64,000 bases of DNA from Poritiphilus sp965212595. GTDB lineage: Bacteria; Bacteroidota; Bacteroidia; Flavobacteriales; Flavobacteriaceae. The stretch covers positions 186,001 to 250,000 of the forward strand of contig CBDBVE010000024.1 in the NCBI GenBank assembly GCA_965212595.1. Direction: 5' to 3'. The notes under the pieces were generated by a model that searched no databases, was not told where the DNA came from, and worked only from the letters and a program-made list of their open reading frames with translations. Shown in pieces: positions 51,561-61,123 of the stretch. The translations under genes were made by a program, and so were the position numbers. Numbering within the stretch: the stretch's first letter is position 1; every line of letters starts with the position of its first letter.

Positions 51561-54500
51561 ATGAGAACACACCACCCCACTGGTCTGTTGCGCTATTTGG
51601 CGCTCAGCCTATGCGTCTTTGCGATAGCCGGCAGTACTTCAGTTTTTTCGCAAGGCTCAGTCAGCGGAGAATTCAGAAAATGGCATACCATTTCAATTTC
51701 CTTCAGCGGACCTAACCTGACAGAACAAAGTACAGATAATCCATTTTTAGACTATCGTCTTAATGTAACATTTACAGCTCCAAGCGGTAAGACCTTTATT
51801 GTCCCTGGATTTTACGCGGCAGATGGCAATGCTGCTGAAAGCAGTGCCAGCTCTGGTAATAAATGGATGGTACGTTTCTCACCAGCCGAGAGTGGAATAT
51901 GGAACTATAATGCGTCTTTTAGAGAAGGGAACGAGGTGGCTGTTAGTCTTGCTCCCAATGCCGGAAGTCCGAGTTGGTTTGATGGAGCCTCGGGTTCTTT
52001 CAATATTGCCTCCAGCAATAAAGTTGAACCAGACAACAGAGCCAATGGGCGCCTTAGCTACGTGGGCAAACGCTACCTTCAGTTTGAGGGATCTGGCAAA
52101 TACTTCTTAAAAGCTGGTACGGATTCTCCGGAAAACCTCCTGGCCTTTGCAGATTTTGACAATACCCCCAATATTAAAAGTTGGGGACCCCATGTTCAAG
52201 ATTGGATGCCCGGCGACCCCGTTTGGAAGGGAGACATGGGGAAAGGAATCATTGGAGCCATCAATTATTTGGCTGGCAAAGGAATGAATGCTTTTTCTTT
52301 TAATCCTATGACCATTGAAGACAGGCAGGTGAATAAGTATAACACCAAAGACGTTTGGCCATTTTCTTCATCCGATTTAAATCTTCTTCAGGGCACAAGC
52401 GCCCAGTCTATTGATAGCCGCTTACGTTACGATGTTTCTAAATTAGAGCAGTGGGAGATCCTATTTAAACATGCTGACAACAAAGGAATGTTTCTTCATT
52501 TTAAGACACAGGACAGAACTAACTTAAGACTGTTTGACTACAATGGCAACCTCACTACACAGCGCAAATTATATTACAGAGAATTAATTGCCCGTTTTGG
52601 CCATCATTTAGCCCTTAACTGGAACCTGGGTGAAGAATTTCATATCTACGACGGTGCGATCATAGATTCTTACGCGGACTATATTAAAGCTGTTGATCCG
52701 TATGATCACCCAGTAGTGATTCACTCCTATCCGAGGTCTCAAGATAGATTGTATCCTTTGATCCTTGGTCCGGATTTTGAAATGGACGGGGCCTCGATGC
52801 AAATCTTCACCGATGAAGCTCATGAGGAAATCAAATACTGGCTGGTCCAGGCCGAAAACAGTGGGAAACCCTGGGTTATCGGATATGACGAACAGGCTCA
52901 CTGGGATATAGGTGTAGCGGCAGATGCAGACTTTAATGGAAATAAAGGTACCATAGCAGACAACAGAGAAAATATAAGAGATAGAGCACTGTGGAGTACC
53001 CTTATGGTTGGGGCAACCGGAGTTGAATATTATTTTGGTGGAAAAACCGGCGAGAACGATAGAACGGCCCAGGATTGGAGAAGCAGGGAAACCAAATGGG
53101 AGGATGCCAAAATTGCAATCGATTTTTTTCACAACTATGTGCAATTCTGGGAGATGGACACTTCTGACGAACTCACTTCGAGTAGTACTGATTATTGTTT
53201 TGCAAAGGCTGGAGAAACCTATGTAATTTATCTGCCGGATGGAGGGACTACCAATTTAGACCTCAGCGCAGTAGGCGGATCTTATAGCGTGAAATGGTTT
53301 AATCCACGAAATGGAGGAGCGTTGCTTAATAGCAATGTTACCGAACTTCAGGGTGGTAGTAATACAAGTATTGGAAACCCCCCGGCTGATAGCTCACTCG
53401 ATTGGGCAGTATTAATTGAAAAAATTGATGATCCAGACCCAACGGTAGCTGTTACCAGTGTTACCGTAAGTCCGGAAACCGCTTCTTTAGAAGAAGGCCA
53501 AAGCCTTAATTTAATTGCCACTTTACAACCGGCAGATGCGACAGACCAATCTGTTTCCTGGTCTTCAGATAAGCCTGGCGTGGCCACGGTAGACCAAAAC
53601 GGAACTGTAAATGCAATTTCAAACGGTAGTGCTACAATTAGCGTGCAAACCGCAGATGGAGGCTTTACCGCGACTTCTTTCATAACGGTTACCGCTTCAG
53701 TCATTAATGTCACCGGGCTAACCATAGTACCGGCCTCAGTAACTTTAGGTGAAGGAGAGGAAACAAATCTAAACGCTCAGATAACGCCCGCGGATGCAAC
53801 AAACCAGGCAGTAGTCTGGAGCTCAAATGCACCTGCAGTAGCTCTGGTAGATCAAAACGGTAAGGTGACTGCAATTGCCGAAGGTACAGCCACAATAAGT
53901 GCTGAAACTGTGGATGGAGGTTTCGTTGCGACCTCCCTGGTAACCGTCAACGGCACCCCTCCGCCACCACCTGCCTTAAGCATTACAGAATTTACATTGA
54001 TCAACGCCGGTTCGGATACAGACATGTTTACACTTTTAGATGGAATGGTCATTGATCTGGGTGATGTTCAGGGCAAATCTTTGAATATCAGAGCAAATAC
54101 GGATCCGTCTGTAGTGGGAAGTGTATCGCTTTCTCTAATAGGGCCCGTGAACAGGAATACCACAGAGAATGTCGCGCCATATGCCCTTTTTGGAGACAAT
54201 GCCGGCAACTATTCTGGAAAAACATTGCCTCCAGGCAATTATATTCTGACAGGCACGCCCTATTCGGAATCCAAGAAGGGAGGAACAGCCGGACCAGAGC
54301 TGGTTATTAATTTTTCAATCGAAGATCTCGGAAACAATCAAAACCTGCCTCCAGTGGCTGATTTACAGGCTAGTCCAACTACTGGGACCATTCCATTAGT
54401 GGTAAACTTCCAGGGAAATGGTTCTACAGACGACAACGGGATTAGCAGCTTCTTTTGGGATTTCGGGGACGGCAATACCTCAACACAGACCAATCCCTCA

Positions 54501-55310
54501 CATACCTATACCCTGGCCGGAACCTATACCACTACCCTTACAGTGACGGATGATGAAGGACTCACCGATACTGCTTCTGTATCTATAAATGCAACAGATC
54601 CTGCGCCACCACCTCCACCCGGAAGTGAAAGTTTGACTATGTTGAATGCCGCTTCTGATGCCGACCTGTTTGTATTGTCAAATGGTATGGAAATTGATTT
54701 TGAAAGCATTAAAAATACTCCACTTAATATCAGGGCAGATTTTCATGGTCTCAATGTGGGCAGTGTAGGTTTTGTACTTAGCGGCCAATTGAGTAGAAAC
54801 CTTACTGAAAATGTTGCTCCCTATGCCCTTTTTGGGGACAATGCTGGTGACTACAGGGGAAGGAAATTTCCAAAAGGAATCTACAACCTTAGCGTAACTG
54901 CCTACAGTGGTTCAAACAGAAACGGGAGTCAGTTAGCAACCATAGGTGTGCAGTTTACGATTACGGATCTAGGGGCCAATAAACAACAAGCTATAAGCGT
55001 AAAAGCTTCGAGCGATGTGCTAAAGGAAACAAAATCACAATATGCCGGAAGTAAAATGCGGATATACCCTGTTCCGGCTTCGAATACCCTTAATGCAGCT
55101 GTGGCAGATCCTACAATAGCCATGGCCATGATGCATATTTATACCCTCAATGGAACTCTGGCAAAAAGTTATATGAAACCCGCGCATCTCCTTAGCGGTG
55201 CAGGACGTTATGAAATAGATATTGCGGACCTCCCTGGTGGCGTATACATATTAAAGGCTTATATGGATTCGTATTACGCCTTTCAATACAGGTTTATCGT
55301 ATCTGATTAA
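51561..55310 (+). CDS. Giant secreted DUF5060 glycoside-hydrolase-like protein, T9SS tail (copy 2)
   Basis: 1249 residues; signal peptide ending FSQG. N-terminal DUF5060 and barrel-like region closely match copy 1 (GEFRKWHTISISFSGP, NPFLDYRLNVTFTAPSG), with equivalent Glu residues E358/E359 (NLGEE) and E444 (GYDEQAH). The C half differs: two BIG2 domains (~630-800), a small ~120-residue module (~805-925, with TENVAPYALFGDNAGNY), a PKD domain (~930-1012, FFWDFGDGN), a second copy of that module (~1023-1137), and a type A T9SS sorting tail (~1165-1249, MRIYPVPASNTLN). Likely a surface-bound or secreted polysaccharide-active enzyme. Confidence 0.85.
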   Translation: MRTHHPTGLLRYLALSLCVFAIAGSTSVFSQGSVSGEFRKWHTISISFSGPNLTEQSTDNPFLDYRLNVTFTAPSGKTFIVPGFYAADGNAAESSASSGNKWMVRFSPAESGIWNYNASFREGNEVAVSLAPNAGSPSWFDGASGSFNIASSNKVEPDNRANGRLSYVGKRYLQFEGSGKYFLKAGTDSPENLLAFADFDNTPNIKSWGPHVQDWMPGDPVWKGDMGKGIIGAINYLAGKGMNAFSFNPMTIEDRQVNKYNTKDVWPFSSSDLNLLQGTSAQSIDSRLRYDVSKLEQWEILFKHADNKGMFLHFKTQDRTNLRLFDYNGNLTTQRKLYYRELIARFGHHLALNWNLGEEFHIYDGAIIDSYADYIKAVDPYDHPVVIHSYPRSQDRLYPLILGPDFEMDGASMQIFTDEAHEEIKYWLVQAENSGKPWVIGYDEQAHWDIGVAADADFNGNKGTIADNRENIRDRALWSTLMVGATGVEYYFGGKTGENDRTAQDWRSRETKWEDAKIAIDFFHNYVQFWEMDTSDELTSSSTDYCFAKAGETYVIYLPDGGTTNLDLSAVGGSYSVKWFNPRNGGALLNSNVTELQGGSNTSIGNPPADSSLDWAVLIEKIDDPDPTVAVTSVTVSPETASLEEGQSLNLIATLQPADATDQSVSWSSDKPGVATVDQNGTVNAISNGSATISVQTADGGFTATSFITVTASVINVTGLTIVPASVTLGEGEETNLNAQITPADATNQAVVWSSNAPAVALVDQNGKVTAIAEGTATISAETVDGGFVATSLVTVNGTPPPPPALSITEFTLINAGSDTDMFTLLDGMVIDLGDVQGKSLNIRANTDPSVVGSVSLSLIGPVNRNTTENVAPYALFGDNAGNYSGKTLPPGNYILTGTPYSESKKGGTAGPELVINFSIEDLGNNQNLPPVADLQASPTTGTIPLVVNFQGNGSTDDNGISSFFWDFGDGNTSTQTNPSHTYTLAGTYTTTLTVTDDEGLTDTASVSINATDPAPPPPPGSESLTMLNAASDADLFVLSNGMEIDFESIKNTPLNIRADFHGLNVGSVGFVLSGQLSRNLTENVAPYALFGDNAGDYRGRKFPKGIYNLSVTAYSGSNRNGSQLATIGVQFTITDLGANKQQAISVKASSDVLKETKSQYAGSKMRIYPVPASNTLNAAVADPTIAMAMMHIYTLNGTLAKSYMKPAHLLSGAGRYEIDIADLPGGVYILKAYMDSYYAFQYRFIVSD

Positions 55311-55345
55311 AAGTCCAAGGTAAAGAATTAATTGTGTATAACTCC

Positions 55346-56296
55346 TTACTGGCCTAGATAAGACAGTACGTTTTGCGCTATCCGGCCTTGTATATCGCTA
55401 ATATCGGCTTTTTCAAAAGTGGTTCCTGTGATGTTTTCATACAATTCGATATAACGCTCTGAAACGCTTTGAATATAACCGTCTGACATTTCGGGAACAA
55501 CCTGACCTTCTAAACCTTGAAATCCATTACTGATGAGCCACTGCCTTACGAACTCTTTGGAAAGCTGCTTTTGAGGCTCTCCCCTTGCTTGTCGCTCTTC
55601 ATATCCGGCCTGGTAAAAATACCTTGATGAATCTGGGGTATGAATTTCGTCTATTAACATAATTTCACCTGCTACGTTTTTGCCAAATTCGTATTTGGTA
55701 TCGACAAGGATCAACCCTCTTTCTGCGGCCATGGCCGAACCCCTTTCAAAAAGTCTATAGGTGTACTTCTCAAGGAGCTCATAGTCTGTTTCGGAAACTA
55801 TACCTCTGGCTAGAATTTCTGCACGGGAGATATCTTCATCATGATCGCCTTTTTCCGCTTTGGTTGCTGGGGTTATTATAGCTTCCGGAAAAGCATCATT
55901 CTCCTTCATTCCATCGGGCATAGGCACACCACACAGCATTCTTTTACCTGCCTTGTATTCGCGTGCGGCATGGCCAGACATATAACCTCTAATAACCATT
56001 TCTACCTTAAACGGCTCACAAGCATGGCCGACAGCTACATTAGGGTCTGGATTGGCGATCAGCCAATTAGGAACAATGTCTTTGGTTGCTTCCATCATTC
56101 TTGAGGCGATCTGATTCAAAATTTGACCTTTGTAGGGTATCCCCCTTGGCATAACCACATCAAAGGCCGAAAGCCTGTCTGTAGCGATCATCACCAGGAT
56201 ATCACCTTCCAAACGATATACTTCTCTGACCTTTCCTTTATAGACGCTTTTTTGACCTGGAAAATTAAAATTGGTTGCTATAATTGTATTGCCCAT
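55346..56296 (-). CDS. purC: Phosphoribosylaminoimidazole-succinocarboxamide synthase PurC
   Basis: SAICAR synthetase of purine biosynthesis, 316 residues: YKGKVREVYRLEGDILVMIATDRLSAFDVVMPRGIPYKGQIL at the N terminus is diagnostic, with ILVDTKYEFGK and DEIHTPDSSRYF further on. The length is that of the longer bacterial/plant-type form. It lies 9 bases downstream of the phoH gene on the same strand and is probably in its operon. Convergent with DUF5060 copy 2, with no clear terminator between. Confidence 0.95.
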   Translation of the reverse strand: MGNTIIATNFNFPGQKSVYKGKVREVYRLEGDILVMIATDRLSAFDVVMPRGIPYKGQILNQIASRMMEATKDIVPNWLIANPDPNVAVGHACEPFKVEMVIRGYMSGHAAREYKAGKRMLCGVPMPDGMKENDAFPEAIITPATKAEKGDHDEDISRAEILARGIVSETDYELLEKYTYRLFERGSAMAAERGLILVDTKYEFGKNVAGEIMLIDEIHTPDSSRYFYQAGYEERQARGEPQKQLSKEFVRQWLISNGFQGLEGQVVPEMSDGYIQSVSERYIELYENITGTTFEKADISDIQGRIAQNVLSYLGQ

Positions 56297-56304
56297 GAAC
56301 AGTC

Positions 56305-57258
56305 TTAGTTTTGATGTTCAATGGTCCTGTAAGCATCAATGACCTTTTTAACCAGTTTGTGACGTATGACATCCTTATCATCAAGATAGATCATCTCAAT
56401 ACCATCGAGGCTTTTAAGAATCAGGAGTGCCTCCTTTAGTCCGGAAATGACTCTCCTTGGAAGGTCTATCTGGCCAGGGTCTCCAGTCACTAAAAACTTA
56501 GCGTGTTTTCCCATCCTGGTAAGGAACATTTTCATTTGTGCGTGCGTGGTATTCTGAGCTTCATCAAGAATAACAAAGGCATTGTCTAAGGTTCGCCCTC
56601 GCATAAAGGCCATAGGAGCGATTTGTATCGTTCCATTTTCAATATAGTTCGTAAGCTTTTCTGCCGGAATCATATCTCTCAGCGCGTCATAGAGCGGTTG
56701 CATATAAGGATCCAGCTTTTCTTTAAGATCTCCGGGAAGAAAGCCCAGATTTTCGCCTGCTTCCACCGCAGGTCTGGTCAAGATTATTCTTTTTACCTGT
56801 TTTGTCTTTAACGCACGTACCGCGAGCGCCACACCAGTATAAGTTTTCCCAGTACCCGCAGGGCCTATGGCAAAAACCATATCGTTTTTTTCCATGGCAT
56901 CCACTAAGCGCCGCTGATTTACCGTTCGCGCCTTAACGAGTTTACCGTTCACTCCATGCACCAAAACATCAGCACTGTGCTGAGAGGATTCATAGTCTTC
57001 CTCGCTATCACTAGTTAACACTCTTTCAATCACATTTTCATCCAATGTATTGTACTTGGTAAAGTGCGAAGTAAGCATATGAAATCGTTTGTCGAATTCA
57101 TCTAAAAGGTTCTGATCACCATAAACTTTGATCTTGCTTCCGCGCGCTACAATTTTTAATTTGGGAAAATGTTTTTTTAAAAGGTTAATGTGTTCGTTCT
57201 GTTGCCCAAAAAACTCTCTTGGGCTAATTTCGGTAAGTTCTAATTTTAGTTCGTTCAA
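56305..57258 (-). CDS. phoH: PhoH-family ATPase
   Basis: 317 residues with Walker A GPAGTGKT (~137-144), a KTKQVKRIILTRPAVEAGENLGFLPGDLKEKLDPYMQPLYDAL stretch and FVILDEAQNTTHAQMKMFLTRMG (Walker B DE). PhoH family ATPases/helicases link to RNA metabolism and stress; the exact role is not fixed. N-terminal 110 residues form the family's KH/ssRNA-binding-like domain. First gene of the phoH-purC pair. Confidence 0.94.
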   Translation of the reverse strand: MNELKLELTEISPREFFGQQNEHINLLKKHFPKLKIVARGSKIKVYGDQNLLDEFDKRFHMLTSHFTKYNTLDENVIERVLTSDSEEDYESSQHSADVLVHGVNGKLVKARTVNQRRLVDAMEKNDMVFAIGPAGTGKTYTGVALAVRALKTKQVKRIILTRPAVEAGENLGFLPGDLKEKLDPYMQPLYDALRDMIPAEKLTNYIENGTIQIAPMAFMRGRTLDNAFVILDEAQNTTHAQMKMFLTRMGKHAKFLVTGDPGQIDLPRRVISGLKEALLILKSLDGIEMIYLDDKDVIRHKLVKKVIDAYRTIEHQN

Positions 57259-57300
57259 AGAATACTACGATTTAATATGTGTTGATGGAATCTATTAATT

Positions 57301-57329
57301 TTTGTAGGCTATTTTTTTGTGTAATTTTG
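57301..57329 (+). promoter_or_regulatory. Promoter-like element for the SAM hydroxide adenosyltransferase gene
   Basis: TTTG (57301-57304), 17 bp, TAATTTTG (57322-57329). The spacer is shorter than typical; position is 58 bases before the ATG. Confidence 0.4.
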
Positions 57330-57387
57330 TTCGACAAACTTAAGTAAAAAATCACTTTGCCCAGTTAAAAAATATCAACAGTATTGC

Positions 57388-58218
57388 ATGGCAATTATCA
57401 CTTTAACTACTGATTTTGGACATAAAGACCATTTTGTAGGAGCCATTAAAGGAACAATATTCAGGGAGTTAGGAGACGCTAAAATTGTTGATATTTCGCA
57501 TGCAATTAGGCCATTTAATATTCAGGAATGCGCCTATCTCCTGAAAAACTCCTACAAAGCCTTTCCTGAGGGAACTATTCACATTGTTGGTGTAGATTCG
57601 GAACCTACATCAGAAAATCAACATATCGCCGTACTCGTAGACGGCCATTTTTTTATTAGTGCTAACAACGGAGTTATAGGTCTGATCACATCTGAAGTAA
57701 AACCCGATAAAGTTGTTGAAATAAATATTCCAAACCCCATTCACGGCTCTTTCCCTGTTCTTGATGTATTTGTACAGGTGGCGTGCCATTTGGCTCGGGG
57801 TGGCACTTTAGACGTAGTAGGAAAACCTTTCGATCAGTTAAGGGACCTCAAAGAATTTGCCCCTAGAATTACCGAAAACGGTAAAACCATTGTGGGCAGT
57901 GTCATCTATATAGATAACTATGGGAATGTAGTCACAAATATTCAAAAGAGCCTTTTTGAAGCGTATCGGAATGGCCGCAACTTTACACTTACCGCTCGAA
58001 ACAAAAAAATTGGAGAAATTCACCACAAGTACAGTGACATCTTAGATTTTAAGCTGGATAAAAGCCAGAGAAAAGGCCCGGGTGACCTTTTAGCGCTTTT
58101 TAATTCATCGGACTATATAGAATTGGCTATCTACAAAAGCGATTTAAACACAGTGGGGGGAGCCTCCACCCTATTGGGACTGGATTACAGGGATACCATA
58201 ATCATAAATTTTATTTAA
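57388..58218 (+). CDS. SAM hydroxide adenosyltransferase (DUF62 family)
   Basis: 276 residues with the DUF62 signature TTDFGHKDHFVGAIKG (~7-22) and VGSVIYIDNYGNVVTNIQ region. The family cleaves S-adenosylmethionine to adenosine and methionine using water/hydroxide; it is related to fluorinases/chlorinases but standard members hydrolyse SAM. It is abutted by the small monooxygenase-like gene, 0 bases apart, so likely co-transcribed. Confidence 0.93.
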   Translation: MAIITLTTDFGHKDHFVGAIKGTIFRELGDAKIVDISHAIRPFNIQECAYLLKNSYKAFPEGTIHIVGVDSEPTSENQHIAVLVDGHFFISANNGVIGLITSEVKPDKVVEINIPNPIHGSFPVLDVFVQVACHLARGGTLDVVGKPFDQLRDLKEFAPRITENGKTIVGSVIYIDNYGNVVTNIQKSLFEAYRNGRNFTLTARNKKIGEIHHKYSDILDFKLDKSQRKGPGDLLALFNSSDYIELAIYKSDLNTVGGASTLLGLDYRDTIIINFI

Positions 58219-58515
58219 ATGCTGGTGCGCATCGTAAAATTGACTTTCCAAATCGAAAATATTGCTAGTTTTGAGCAAATTTTTCAGGAAACCAAAAACG
58301 AAATTCGAAATTTTAACGGATGTAAGCTTTTACGGTTGCATCAGGATAAAGAAAACCCTGCTATTTTCTTTACCTATAGTTATTGGGATTCGGCAGAAGC
58401 GCTTGAAAATTATAGAAATTCTGCTTTCTTTAAGGGAGTTTGGGCCGAAACAAAGGTGCTTTTCTCTCATAAGCCCCAGGCATGGAGTGTGGATACCGTG
58501 GAGAGTTTGGAGTAA
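58219..58515 (+). CDS. Antibiotic-biosynthesis-monooxygenase (ABM)-like protein
   Basis: 98 residues, dimeric alpha/beta-barrel ABM fold: MLVRIVKLTFQIENIASFEQIFQETKNEIRNFNGCKLLRLHQDKENPAIFFTYSYWDSAEALENYRNS. Such proteins may be quinol monooxygenases or haem-related; function unknown. It starts immediately after the SAM hydroxide adenosyltransferase stop. It ends just before a 7-bp microsatellite. Confidence 0.85.
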   Translation: MLVRIVKLTFQIENIASFEQIFQETKNEIRNFNGCKLLRLHQDKENPAIFFTYSYWDSAEALENYRNSAFFKGVWAETKVLFSHKPQAWSVDTVESLE

Positions 58516-58536
58516 GCAATTAGCAATAGTAATGAA

Positions 58537-58581
58537 GAATTTAGAATTTAGAATTTAGAATTTAGAATTTAGAATTTAGAA
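58537..58581. repeat. 7-bp tandem repeat (GAATTTA) before gldF
   Basis: Six copies of GAATTTA plus GAA, perfect, ending 22 bases before the gldF start. A length change would move the distance between any upstream promoter and gldF. AT-rich filler repeats of this form occur in some flavobacteria, so it may be neutral. Confidence 0.9.
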
Positions 58582-58603
58582 ACAATAATCAATAATTCTC
58601 TTA

Positions 58604-59335
58604 ATGTTCGCCGTATTTAAACGTGAAATCAAATCTTTCTTCTCCGCCCCCATGGGGTATTTGGTGATTGGCTTCTTTCTGTTGTTAAGCGGCTTATTTC
58701 TTTGGGTTTTTAAAGGCCCTTTTAATATCCTTGAATACGGTTTCGCAGATCTGAGCAACTTCTTTTTACTGGCGCCCTGGGTGTTCTTATTTCTTGTTCC
58801 GGCCATTACAATGAAAAGTTTTTCGGAGGAGAAAAAGTTGGGTACTTTAGAACTGCTATTCATAAAACCCATTAGTCTTTGGCAAACTGTAGGAGGTAAA
58901 TTTTTGGGAGCTTTTTTGCTTGTAGTGCTAGCCATAATACCTACTTTTCTATATGTCTATGCGATCTCAGAATTAGCAACCAGTACCGGAAATATTGATA
59001 CTGGTATGGTTTGGGGTTCTTACTTTGGATTGTTGTTTTTGATTAGTTGTTATGTTGCCATCGGATTATTCGCATCAAGTCTGACAGACAATCAAATCGT
59101 CGCCTTTATGATCGCGCTGGTCTTAAGTTTCAGTCTTTACTACGGTTTTGAAGCTTTATCAACAGTGTTCTCGGAAGGAAATACATCGGTTACGGTACAA
59201 AATTTTGGTATGAAGGCACATTTTGAAAGTGTTGCGAGAGGAGTAATTGATACAAGGGATCTCATTTACTTTCTGGGTATTTCTGTTTTTTTCCTCTACC
59301 TCAGTGTCGTGCTACTTAAAAATCATAAAAGGTAA
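58604..59335 (+). CDS. gldF: Gliding motility ABC transporter permease GldF
   Basis: 243 residues, ABC-2 type permease with six membrane segments: MFAVFKREIKSFFSAPMGYLVIGFFLL and PAITMKSFSEEKKLGTLELLFIKPIS are typical GldF features. With GldG it forms the ABC transporter needed for gliding in Flavobacterium johnsoniae; the ATPase GldA is not here. The gene begins 22 bases after a GAATTTA microsatellite and overlaps gldG by 1 base (TAATG). Confidence 0.94.
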   Translation: MFAVFKREIKSFFSAPMGYLVIGFFLLLSGLFLWVFKGPFNILEYGFADLSNFFLLAPWVFLFLVPAITMKSFSEEKKLGTLELLFIKPISLWQTVGGKFLGAFLLVVLAIIPTFLYVYAISELATSTGNIDTGMVWGSYFGLLFLISCYVAIGLFASSLTDNQIVAFMIALVLSFSLYYGFEALSTVFSEGNTSVTVQNFGMKAHFESVARGVIDTRDLIYFLGISVFFLYLSVVLLKNHKR

Positions 59336-61002
59336 TGGGCAGAGCTGTATTTATAGCTGTACTTAAAGGTGTGATATTATTAGTGGCCGTAAACGTTTTG
59401 GCGACTTATTTTTACACGAGATTCGACCTTACGGAAGATAAGCGATATACGCTATCAACTCCGGCACTCAATGCCGTTGCCGATTTTGGGAGCCCTGTGC
59501 TCGTGGATGTACTTTTGGATGGGGAGCTTCCTCCGGAATTCGTGAAACTCAAAATAGAAACCCGCCAAATACTTGAAGAGTTCGCTGCTGAAAACAGCAA
59601 TATTAAGTTTGGATTTGTAAATCCGCTGGAAGATGCTTCCCAGGTTGATCAGACCATTGCCGATCTTCAGGGCATTGGACTTACACCGGCTAATATCACC
59701 GTATCGGAAACGGGAAAAACTTCGCAGGCAACTATTTTCCCCTGGGCCCTGGTCAATTTCAATAATACTACGGTTAAGGTTCCATTGTTAAAAAACAAAC
59801 TTGGAGCTTCTTCAGAAGAACGCGTAAACAATTCGGTTCAAAGCTTGGAATACGCCTTTGCCGATGCATTTAGCAAACTGAGGATCACTGAGAAAAAACG
59901 GGTAGCGGTAATTAAAGGAAATGGGGAAATGGCTGATATTTATATGGCAGATTACCTTACTACCATCAGAGATTACTACAATATTGGAGCCATAACCCTG
60001 GATTCTGTCGCCAACAACGCCCAAGGGGTTCTAGAGCAGCTAAAAAGCTATGACCTGGCCTTAATAGCCAAACCTACTGAAGCCTTTACCGATGGCGAGA
60101 AATACGTACTAGACCAGTATATAGTTAATGGTGGGAAATCTATTTGGTTGGTAGACCCTGTTGCAATGGAGCTAGATAGTCTTTTTAATGAGACAGGTTC
60201 GGCCCTGGCATTTCCGCGAGATCTGAATCTTAACGATTTTTTCTTCAGGTATGGGGTACGATTTAATACAGACCTGGTCAATGATCTCTATTTTACTCAG
60301 ATCGTATTGGCCACTGGCCAGGGGAATAACTCCCAGTACAATCCGGTGCCCTGGTATTATCACCCTATGGTCTTCTCGAATAACGACCATCCCATAAATA
60401 ACAACCTGGAGGCATTAAGGTTACAATTTACGAGCAGTATAGATACCTTAGCAAATGCAAATACCAAAACAATTTTATACCGAAGCTCCCCACTTTCTAA
60501 AACTGAAGGAACTCCAAAAACCATTGGCTTGAGGATGCTTGATTCCCCGCCAGACAGAGAAAGTTATACAGATGGAAACAGGCCTTTGGCGGTGCTTATC
60601 GAAGGTGATTTTTCATCAGCGTTTAACAATAGGATAAAACCCATTGCGCTTCAAGGTGTTAAAGAGAAAGGTGATTTCAATAAAATGTTGGTGGTTGCTG
60701 ATGGAGATCTTATAAAGAACCAACTTAGCAATGGACGACCCCTAGAGTTAGGTTATGATAAATGGACCAATAATTTTTATGGAAATAAAGAATTTCTCGT
60801 AAATGCTATAAATTATCTCCTGGATGACACCGGACTTATAAACATTCGTACTAAAAAGGTAAGTATTCCATTGCTGGATACAGAAAAGGTAAGTGAACAA
60901 AAAACAAAATGGCAGCTTGTTACCATTGGGCTTCCACTATTACTTACCCTAATCTTCGGTTTTGGATTTAACTATCTTCAAAAGAAAAAATATGGGTCCT
61001 AG
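59335..61002 (+). CDS. gldG: Gliding motility ABC transporter protein GldG
   Basis: 555 residues; N-terminal membrane helix (VFIAVLKGVILLVAVNVLATYFY) then an extracytoplasmic GldG/ABC-type uncharacterised domain (FDLTEDKRYTLS at the start, VAVIKGNGEMADIYM, VLDQYIVNGGKSIWLVDPVAME) and a C-terminal membrane helix. Required with GldF for gliding. The start overlaps the gldF stop, so the pair is translationally coupled. Ends 121 bases before dnaN. Confidence 0.94.
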   Translation: MGRAVFIAVLKGVILLVAVNVLATYFYTRFDLTEDKRYTLSTPALNAVADFGSPVLVDVLLDGELPPEFVKLKIETRQILEEFAAENSNIKFGFVNPLEDASQVDQTIADLQGIGLTPANITVSETGKTSQATIFPWALVNFNNTTVKVPLLKNKLGASSEERVNNSVQSLEYAFADAFSKLRITEKKRVAVIKGNGEMADIYMADYLTTIRDYYNIGAITLDSVANNAQGVLEQLKSYDLALIAKPTEAFTDGEKYVLDQYIVNGGKSIWLVDPVAMELDSLFNETGSALAFPRDLNLNDFFFRYGVRFNTDLVNDLYFTQIVLATGQGNNSQYNPVPWYYHPMVFSNNDHPINNNLEALRLQFTSSIDTLANANTKTILYRSSPLSKTEGTPKTIGLRMLDSPPDRESYTDGNRPLAVLIEGDFSSAFNNRIKPIALQGVKEKGDFNKMLVVADGDLIKNQLSNGRPLELGYDKWTNNFYGNKEFLVNAINYLLDDTGLINIRTKKVSIPLLDTEKVSEQKTKWQLVTIGLPLLLTLIFGFGFNYLQKKKYGS

Positions 61003-61013
61003 CTGTTGATAAG

Positions 61014-61049
61014 TTTGTTTTAATCAATAAGACATTTGAGATATATTTG
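61014..61049 (+). promoter_or_regulatory. Promoter-like element before dnaN
   Basis: TATATTTG (61042-61049) is a clean -7 match; TTTG (61014-61017) upstream is 24 bp away, a little long. dnaN thus may be separate from gldFG. Confidence 0.45.
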
Positions 61050-61123
61050 TTTCACTGGATTACAATGTCCGAAGCCCTTGTTTTCCTAGGATTTATAAAG
61101 GGCGCAAAAACTAAGAATAACGT

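Noticed and set aside
61004..61012. DnaA-box-like sequence before dnaN
   Set aside because: A single imperfect box; similar 9-mers at ~37067 and ~59155 are also isolated. No cluster, no dnaA and no AT-rich unwinding element, so no origin claim.
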